DNA from: Streptococcaceae bacterium
Lineage (GTDB): Bacteria; Bacillota; Bacilli; Lactobacillales; Streptococcaceae
Assembly: GCA_031270215.1 (NCBI GenBank)
Contig: JAISYB010000079.1
Coordinates: forward strand, 1-9,862
Reading direction: 5' to 3'
DNA length: 9,862 nucleotides
The notes beneath the pieces are model-generated. The model was not told the DNA's origin. It made no database searches and was given only the letters and a program-made list of their open reading frames with translations. This document shows positions 5,902 to 9,862 of this stretch, in pieces (position 1 is the first letter of the stretch; the number at the start of each line of letters is the position of its first letter). A program made the translations under genes and the position numbers.

Positions 5902-5910
5902 ATTATAGCA
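5902..5910 (-). promoter_or_regulatory. secG: extended -10 promoter of secG
   Basis: On the minus strand TG-C-TATAAT (hexamer at 5907-5902) lies about 30 bases upstream of the secG start. No good -35 is present at 17 bases, which is acceptable for an extended -10. Confidence 0.6.
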
Positions 5911-5968
5911 TATAAATATGACAAATAAAAATATTTTTGCAAAATAGCCAATTATATTAAGTGAATGA

Positions 5969-6253
5969 CTACGATTTTCTAAGTAGCTCTTGGTAAGCGA
6001 CATTTTTATCAAACTCTGCTTTAGCAAATGGACAAAGTGGCAATACATGTAATTTTTTCTCTTTAGCAATCGCAACTGCTTGCGCAACCAATGCTTCGCC
6101 AATACCGGCACCACGATAATCCTCTACGACAAAGGTATGATTGATAATCATTAAATCATCACTCAATACCCAAGTAATCTCACCTAATGGCGTCTTGCCA
6201 TCTGCAACCATTACTAAACGCTCTGGTTCTTGATAAAATTGTAAATCTGCCAT
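5969..6253 (-). CDS. yjdJ: small GNAT-type N-acetyltransferase (YjdJ / NATD1-like, COG2388 type)
   Basis: This 94-residue protein is a minimal acetyl-CoA-binding GNAT fold. The pyrophosphate-binding loop is clear: VEDYRGAGIGEALVAQAV (R47, G48, G50, G52). The family-specific stretch VLPLCPFAKAEFDK (C74) closely matches E. coli YjdJ, as I recall that protein. The acceptor substrate is unknown for the family. It starts 7 bp after the Fe-S protein gene, with AGGTGA just before the ATG, and the same two-gene pairing (yjdI-yjdJ) is found in E. coli, so the two likely share a process. No obvious terminator follows; transcription may run towards secG. Confidence 0.85.
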   Translation of the reverse strand: MADLQFYQEPERLVMVADGKTPLGEITWVLSDDLMIINHTFVVEDYRGAGIGEALVAQAVAIAKEKKLHVLPLCPFAKAEFDKNVAYQELLRKS

Positions 6254-6260
6254 ATGTCAC

Positions 6261-6524
6261 CTACTTTTCTATGTATTTTAATGCGCCTGAAGGGCAAGTG
6301 TTGATAACAGCGATATCGTCTGCCACAGTGCTATTGTCAGGAATGACCCATGGACGTCTGCCGACCTCAAAAACTGCGTGATTACCTCGAACACAGTTGC
6401 CAACATGTGCACAAATCTCCTCCGACCAGTAAATATCAATATCCTTACCATGATATTTTCGATAGCCCATTTCTAGCAGCAGCTCCTCTGTTACCTTTTG
6501 GTTATCAATCATACTGCCGTCCAT
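6261..6524 (-). CDS. yjdI: YjdI-like single-cluster Fe-S protein (Fer4_19 type)
   Basis: This 87-residue protein carries the divergent iron-sulfur signature CAHVGNCVRGN (C38, H40, C44), then RRPWVIPD, then TCPSGALKY (C77). Only three cysteines are in the motif, so H40 or another ligand may complete the cluster, or the cluster type differs from a standard ferredoxin. It matches E. coli YjdI over most of its length, as I recall that protein. The role is unknown; an electron carrier or sensor working with the adjacent acetyltransferase is inference. The ATG at 6524 has AAGGAGGAG five to six bases upstream, so the internal ATG at 6512 is not needed. It has its own strong promoter and an approximate cre-like site upstream. 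Confidence 0.88.
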   Translation of the reverse strand: MDGSMIDNQKVTEELLLEMGYRKYHGKDIDIYWSEEICAHVGNCVRGNHAVFEVGRRPWVIPDNSTVADDIAVINTCPSGALKYIEK

Positions 6525-6556
6525 AAAATCTCCTCCTTAGCTCTACTTATTCCTAT

Positions 6557-6571
6557 GTGAAGCGTTTCCAC
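6557..6571. promoter_or_regulatory. possible cre-like (CcpA) site upstream of yjdI
   Basis: GTGAAGCGTTTCCAC has the core AAGCGTTT of catabolite-responsive elements and TGTG/CACA flanks, but matches published consensus forms at only about 10-11 of 14 positions. It lies about 16-30 bases downstream of the yjdI -10, where CcpA binding would repress. Confidence 0.35.
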
Positions 6572-6586
6572 AATTGCTATAAATTA

Positions 6587-6614
6587 ATTATAACAATTAT
6601 ACTTTCATTTTCAA
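6587..6614 (-). promoter_or_regulatory. promoter of the yjdI-yjdJ operon
   Basis: On the minus strand -35 TTGAAA (6614-6609), a 16-base spacer and -10 TATAAT (6592-6587), also with an extended TGT before the -10. It is the best consensus promoter in the window. Confidence 0.8.
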
Positions 6615-6639
6615 AGTAATAAGTAGCTAATAAGAGTGG

Positions 6640-6665
6640 TAAAATCGTCATTTTTTTGTCATAAT
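6640..6665 (+). promoter_or_regulatory. candidate promoter region of the DUF4044 gene
   Basis: Two possible -10 elements lie upstream of the ribosome binding site: TGG-TAAAAT (hexamer 6640-6645, extended type) and CATAAT (6660-6665). Neither has a good -35. It is divergent from the yjdI promoter. Confidence 0.35.
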
Positions 6666-6693
6666 ATTTAAAGCTAGTGTATAAGGAGGAAAA

Positions 6694-6807
6694 ATGGAAA
6701 AAAAGAAAAAATCAAGATTTCAAAAGATTACACTCATTGTTGTCTGGGTAATGCTGATTGCAACTGTCGGCGCATTGATTTTAAGCTCAATCTTTGCATT
6801 GAGTTAA
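6694..6807 (+). CDS. DUF4044-type small single-helix membrane protein
   Basis: A 37-codon gene with a perfect ribosome binding site AAGGAGG (6683-6689) five bases before the ATG. The peptide has a basic start (MEKKKKSRFQKIT) and a single membrane helix (about residues 12-34, with VWVMLIATVGALILSSIFAL). It ends directly after the helix. This is the layout of the DUF4044 family of tiny Lactobacillales membrane proteins; no function is known to me. It is the only plus-strand gene in the window, divergent from yjdI and followed 42 bp later by a strong terminator, so it is a monocistronic unit. The lysine-rich N-terminus should be cytoplasmic. Confidence 0.85.
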   Translation: MEKKKKSRFQKITLIVVWVMLIATVGALILSSIFALS

Positions 6808-6849
6808 GTTGATAGTTCATTTGCTGAAATCTCTAATAATTTTGTCTAT

Positions 6850-6896
6850 AAAGCCGCCCTTCACGTGCAAAATGCTTGAGCATGAAGGGGCTTTTT
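6850..6896 (+). terminator. strong terminator between the convergent DUF4044 and rpoN genes
   Basis: A long stem pairs AAAGCC with GGCTTT, CCTTCA with TGAAGG and CGTGC with GCATG (two bulged bases), followed by TTTTTGCTTATTTT on the plus strand. On the minus strand the exit is TTTAT, so it may also end rpoN transcripts weakly. Confidence 0.8.
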
Positions 6897-6979
6897 GCTT
6901 ATTTTAGTTAATAACCGAACTCGCTTTACACGTATTAAGGCTACACTGCCGTATTGATTCGACGACATACCGTCAGAAA

Positions 6980-8266
6980 TTAGTTTAATCTCTTTCTTTT
7001 GGTTGAAGCCGGAATGTTTAACTTTTGTCTATATTTGACAACCGTTCTTCTAGCAACGCTCATTCCGTCCGCTTCAAGCTTTGCTTGAATCAATGCATCA
7101 GATAATGGTTTGAGCTTATCCTCAGCTGCAATAATTGCCAACAGCTTCTGCTCTAGGGTGTCAGTTGTCGTAACTTCATCTCCAAAAGTTGCTGCAACGA
7201 AGAAGTGCTTCAGCTCAAAAACGCCACGAGGGGTATCAATGTATTTATCATTAACTGCGCGAGAAATCGTTGAGTCATTAACCTCAAGACGAACTGCCAA
7301 ATCTCTTTGTGTTAAAGGGAGCAACTGGTCTGTTTTGTTTAGGAAAAAATTCTTTTGATAATCAGCAATGACACGTGTAATCTTCTCGACCGTCCGAACT
7401 CGGCGTTCTAAAGCTTCGTTTAACTGATGAATTAAAGTCGTTTTGCGCTTGAGATACGCTAGGGTATCTGCATTTTTCAGCTCAGACAATTCCCTTAAAT
7501 AACGCTCGTCAATCACTAGCTGTGGGAGATTACCCTTAAGGGACGTCACACTCAAGCTATCTCCTACAGCAGTAATTTTCACCTCGGGAATAATTCCCAT
7601 GCGCTCTGAAACACGAAAAGCACCGGCAACATTAGCGGTAAATTGCTTTAAGTAATCCCTAATTTCCTGCACCTCAGCAAGCGAGATATTACATTTGCTA
7701 GCGACTGCTTGCCACTTTTGCGTTGAAAGCTCATCAAAGGCATTTTCCAAAACATAATAAGCGGCGTTTGGCGCAAAGTCATCTCTTTCACATTGAAGTA
7801 ATAAGGATTCCTGTAAGCTTCTAGCACCAATACCTGCCGGATCTAGCTGCTGAAACAAGGTTAAGGCATCAATCAATTGGACTTTACTAATCCCCTCAGC
7901 CTGACAAAATGCTGCTTCGTCCTCAAGCTTAAGATAGCCCTGTTCATCTAAAAGGCTAATAAAGCTCAACATAACCCGACGCAAAAGCGTGTCACGATAC
8001 TGCTCCGTAATCTGCCGCTTCAAGTATTCTTCAAGCGAAACGTCTGAAACAACCTCTTGATTAAAGATGTCTCCGATAATTTCAACACGGTTGATATTGG
8101 GATATTGTATTTCTAAAAAGGGATTTTCCTCGTACTCTTTATTTAAAAGCTCGCTAATATCTGCAACGCTTCCGCTCAGATAGTTAAGTCCTAATTGTTG
8201 CTTTTGTGATAAGACCTGCTTTTGAGTCTGCGTTTGTCTTTGACTCTGACTATATGTTAATTCCAC
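6980..8266 (-). CDS. rpoN: RNA polymerase sigma-54 factor (RpoN / SigL)
   Basis: Sigma-54 directs RNA polymerase to -24/-12 promoters and needs an AAA+ activator; in Firmicutes it often controls mannose-type PTS or amino-acid catabolism genes. The 428 residues are close to SigL length. Region I is glutamine-rich and contains the conserved LLNKEYEENPFLEI. A core-binding domain follows, with LDPAGIGARSLQESLLLQC. The -12-binding helix-turn-helix region (about 318-345) has LTQRDLAVRLEVNDSTISRA and YIDTPRGVFELK. The RpoN box is ARRTVVKYR (about 405-413), with a basic end. All functional parts are present. The start is GTG at 8266, with GAGGTGAT seven bases upstream. It lies 24 bp after alaA with no terminator, so they are co-transcribed. 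No activator gene is in the window. Confidence 0.95.
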   Translation of the reverse strand: MELTYSQSQRQTQTQKQVLSQKQQLGLNYLSGSVADISELLNKEYEENPFLEIQYPNINRVEIIGDIFNQEVVSDVSLEEYLKRQITEQYRDTLLRRVMLSFISLLDEQGYLKLEDEAAFCQAEGISKVQLIDALTLFQQLDPAGIGARSLQESLLLQCERDDFAPNAAYYVLENAFDELSTQKWQAVASKCNISLAEVQEIRDYLKQFTANVAGAFRVSERMGIIPEVKITAVGDSLSVTSLKGNLPQLVIDERYLRELSELKNADTLAYLKRKTTLIHQLNEALERRVRTVEKITRVIADYQKNFFLNKTDQLLPLTQRDLAVRLEVNDSTISRAVNDKYIDTPRGVFELKHFFVAATFGDEVTTTDTLEQKLLAIIAAEDKLKPLSDALIQAKLEADGMSVARRTVVKYRQKLNIPASTKRKRLN

Positions 8267-8290
8267 TATTTATCACCTCAATTACTGCTG

Positions 8291-9511
8291 TTATTTTTGC
8301 TTATAGTTTCTAAGGAACGTTTCAAGTGCGCCTAGAGCAGTTTTCAAGTCGTCCTTCTTTGGTAGATAAACAATCCTAAAGTGGTCGGGTGCGTGCCAGT
8401 TAAATCCACGACCATGTACCATTAGAACCTTATGCTGATGTAGAAAGTCTAAAACGAATTGCTCATCATCTGTAATATTGAATTTCTTGATATCTAGCTT
8501 TGGAAAGATGTAAAAAGCAGCCTTAGGCTTCACTACCGAAATTCCTGGTATTTCCTTAAGGGCATTGTAAACAAACTCCCGTTGCTCATAGATACGTCCT
8601 CCGGGAAGAAGTAGCTCATCACTAGACTGATAGCCTCCTAGCGCTGTTTGAATGATTTGCTGGCTCAAAACATTGGAGCAGATTCGCATTGAGGAAAGCA
8701 TGTTTAAGCCCTCAATATAACCCTGTACTTTTGACTTATCGCCTGATAAAACCATCCAACCGACACGGAAGCCTGCAACTCTATGTGATTTGGACAAGCC
8801 ACCTAGAGTGATGACAAAAAGGTCGGGGGCAAGAGTTGCAACCGGCACATGAACATAACCGTCCATCACTAGATGATCATAGATTTCGTCTGAGAAGATA
8901 ATCAGCTGATGCTCTCTTGCTACCTTAACAATCTCCTCTAAGACTTCCTTAGGATACAAGGCACCTGTCGGATTATTCGGATTGATTAAAACGATTGCCT
9001 TAGTTCTTGATGTAATCTTTTTCTTAATATCATCAACGTCCGGATACCACTCAGCAGTCTCGTCACAGATATAATGCACAGCATTACCACCGGCAAGAGA
9101 AACACATGCTGTCCATAATGGATAGTCCGGCATTGGCACTAAAATCTCATCACCATTATCTATCAAGCCCTGCATACACATATTAATCAGCTCGCTGACA
9201 CCGTTACCTGTATAGATATCATCTACATCAACATTTGGAAAGCCCTTAAGCTGGCAATATTGCATAATCGCTTTGCGTGCTGAGAAGATTCCTTTTGAGT
9301 CTGAGTAGCCCTCAGAGTTTCTAACGTTTATAATCAAATCCTTGATAATTTCATAAGGCGCTTCAAAGCCAAATGGCGCAGGGTTGCCGATATTTAGCTT
9401 TAAGATATTTACCCCTTTGCGCTGCATTTTTTCTGCTTCGTCTAAGACAGGACCACGGACATCATAACTGACATCATCAAGCTTTGATGATTTTGAAAAG
9501 TATCTATTCAT
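8291..9511 (-). CDS. alaA: AlaA-type PLP-dependent aminotransferase (alanine/glutamate-pyruvate)
   Basis: This 406-residue class I fold-type I aminotransferase probably interconverts pyruvate plus glutamate with alanine plus 2-oxoglutarate in the cytoplasm. The N-terminus (SSKLDDVSYDVRGPVLDEA), LNIGNPAPFGFEAP, the GNGVSEL loop, NPNNPTG (177-183), the D208/Y211 pair in FSDEIYD, the PLP-binding K241 in GGLSKSHRVAGFR and FNWHAPDHFRIVYLP follow E. coli AlaA almost domain for domain and nearly to the same length, as I recall that protein. The start ATG at 9511 has AAGGAG five bases upstream. A sigma-A-type promoter lies 60-90 bp upstream. It leads an operon with rpoN. Aspartate or branched-chain specificity is possible, but the close AlaA match favours alanine. 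Confidence 0.92.
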   Translation of the reverse strand: MNRYFSKSSKLDDVSYDVRGPVLDEAEKMQRKGVNILKLNIGNPAPFGFEAPYEIIKDLIINVRNSEGYSDSKGIFSARKAIMQYCQLKGFPNVDVDDIYTGNGVSELINMCMQGLIDNGDEILVPMPDYPLWTACVSLAGGNAVHYICDETAEWYPDVDDIKKKITSRTKAIVLINPNNPTGALYPKEVLEEIVKVAREHQLIIFSDEIYDHLVMDGYVHVPVATLAPDLFVITLGGLSKSHRVAGFRVGWMVLSGDKSKVQGYIEGLNMLSSMRICSNVLSQQIIQTALGGYQSSDELLLPGGRIYEQREFVYNALKEIPGISVVKPKAAFYIFPKLDIKKFNITDDEQFVLDFLHQHKVLMVHGRGFNWHAPDHFRIVYLPKKDDLKTALGALETFLRNYKQK

Positions 9512-9569
9512 TATTGCTCCTTAGCTTTTAAATTATTTAATTTTCGCATTTCAACTCACTATATCTTTT

Positions 9570-9598
9570 ATCTTACGCTTTTATAAGCTCTTTTTCAA
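9570..9598 (-). promoter_or_regulatory. sigma-A-type promoter of alaA-rpoN
   Basis: On the minus strand -35 TTGAAA (9598-9593), a 17-base spacer and -10 TAAGAT (9575-9570), about 60 bases before the alaA start. No -24/-12 element is seen here, so rpoN is not obviously autoregulated. Confidence 0.65.
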
Positions 9599-9599
9599 A

Positions 9600-9862
9600 T
9601 CAAACTGGCAAATCTCCTGTCATATCGTGTGCCGGCAAGCGTTAGAGATAGATGGATACAAAGGTTGAGCAAGCTGTAGCATAAGCTTATTTGCGCCAGA
9701 TAGCATAAGTCTATCACCACGTAGAACTCGGAAAAAGTACCAAAACTAGACCGCAGGTAGCGAAGATAAAAGGGGATATAAATAATAAGTTAATCTTGTT
9801 AAAGCAGGTAGAGGGAATCGAACACTCCTACTCAGCCGAATGCTTTTAAAAACAATTCTGAG
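9600..9862. other. intergenic stretch without a convincing gene; tRNA T-arm-like motif at the edge
   Basis: No supported ORF on either strand. The 9-mer TAGCATAAG occurs twice (about 9678 and 9702) and GCAGGTAG twice (9804 and about 9754). On the minus strand, GTTCGATTC (rc of 9815-9823) with flanking GAG/CTC pairs (one mismatch in five) resembles a tRNA T-arm. TACCTGC follows as a possible acceptor strand at 9804-9810, with no encoded CCA. A complete tRNA cannot be built: upstream bases form a CTCAG/CTGAG stem with an oversized 22-base loop. It could be a degenerate tRNA, an attachment-site remnant or chance. Confidence 0.25.

Noticed and set aside
5882..5963. CACTTAA / TTAAGTG inverted repeat around the secG promoter
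   Set aside because: The arms are about 68 bp apart and only one arm would be transcribed from the predicted promoter, so no coherent hairpin function is supported.
5875..6114. 79-codon minus-strand ORF overlapping the acetyltransferase gene
   Set aside because: It lies in another frame of the well-supported yjdJ-like gene and runs across the secG promoter; it is a shadow.
6900..6979. Possible third copy of the dispersed repeat after rpoN
   Set aside because: It shares only short words (GGCTAC, GCCGT, CGACGAC) with copies A and B and cannot be aligned convincingly.

Overview
The window looks like chromosome from a low-GC Gram-positive bacterium of the Lactobacillales. The best guess is a Lactococcus or Pseudolactococcus relative. 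This rests on the types of housekeeping gene (rnr-smpB, a short secG, a 37-residue DUF4044-type membrane protein, a SigL-type rpoN) and on AGGAGG-type ribosome binding sites. The species cannot be fixed from the sequence alone. Almost every gene is on the minus strand; the one clear exception is the DUF4044 gene.

Region 1 (about 1-2250) is much more AT-rich than the rest and reads as an acquired cassette. In transcription order (right to left) it holds a promoter with a long, dyad-rich leader, a gene for a secreted cysteine-free peptide whose signal-peptide region is out of frame by one base, an intercistronic hairpin, two overlapping six-helix membrane proteins, and the first 14 codons of what looks like an ABC ATPase leaving the window. 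This is the layout of a secreted peptide with its own export or immunity ABC transporter. It is the most novel part of the window, but its function is inferred.

Region 2 (about 2250-5640) is core RNA quality control: rnr (RNase R) and smpB are 20 bp apart and form one unit closed by a strong terminator. Immediately upstream of rnr is a 44-bp tandem repeat that duplicates the rnr ribosome binding site and start codon. It creates two 15-codon mini-ORFs, each stop overlapping the next start. Between rnr and secG lie the secG terminator and a structured intergenic element. One end of that element recurs (25/27 identical) next to the peptide cassette.

Region 3 (about 5636-6980) contains secG, a yjdI-yjdJ-like pair (Fe-S protein plus small GNAT acetyltransferase) with a clear promoter and an approximate cre-like site, and the divergent DUF4044 gene with a strong terminator.

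Region 4 (6980-9862) is an alaA-rpoN operon: an AlaA-type aminotransferase followed 24 bp later by sigma-54, driven from a good sigma-A-type promoter. The last 260 bases have no convincing gene; a tRNA T-arm-like motif lies near the right edge.
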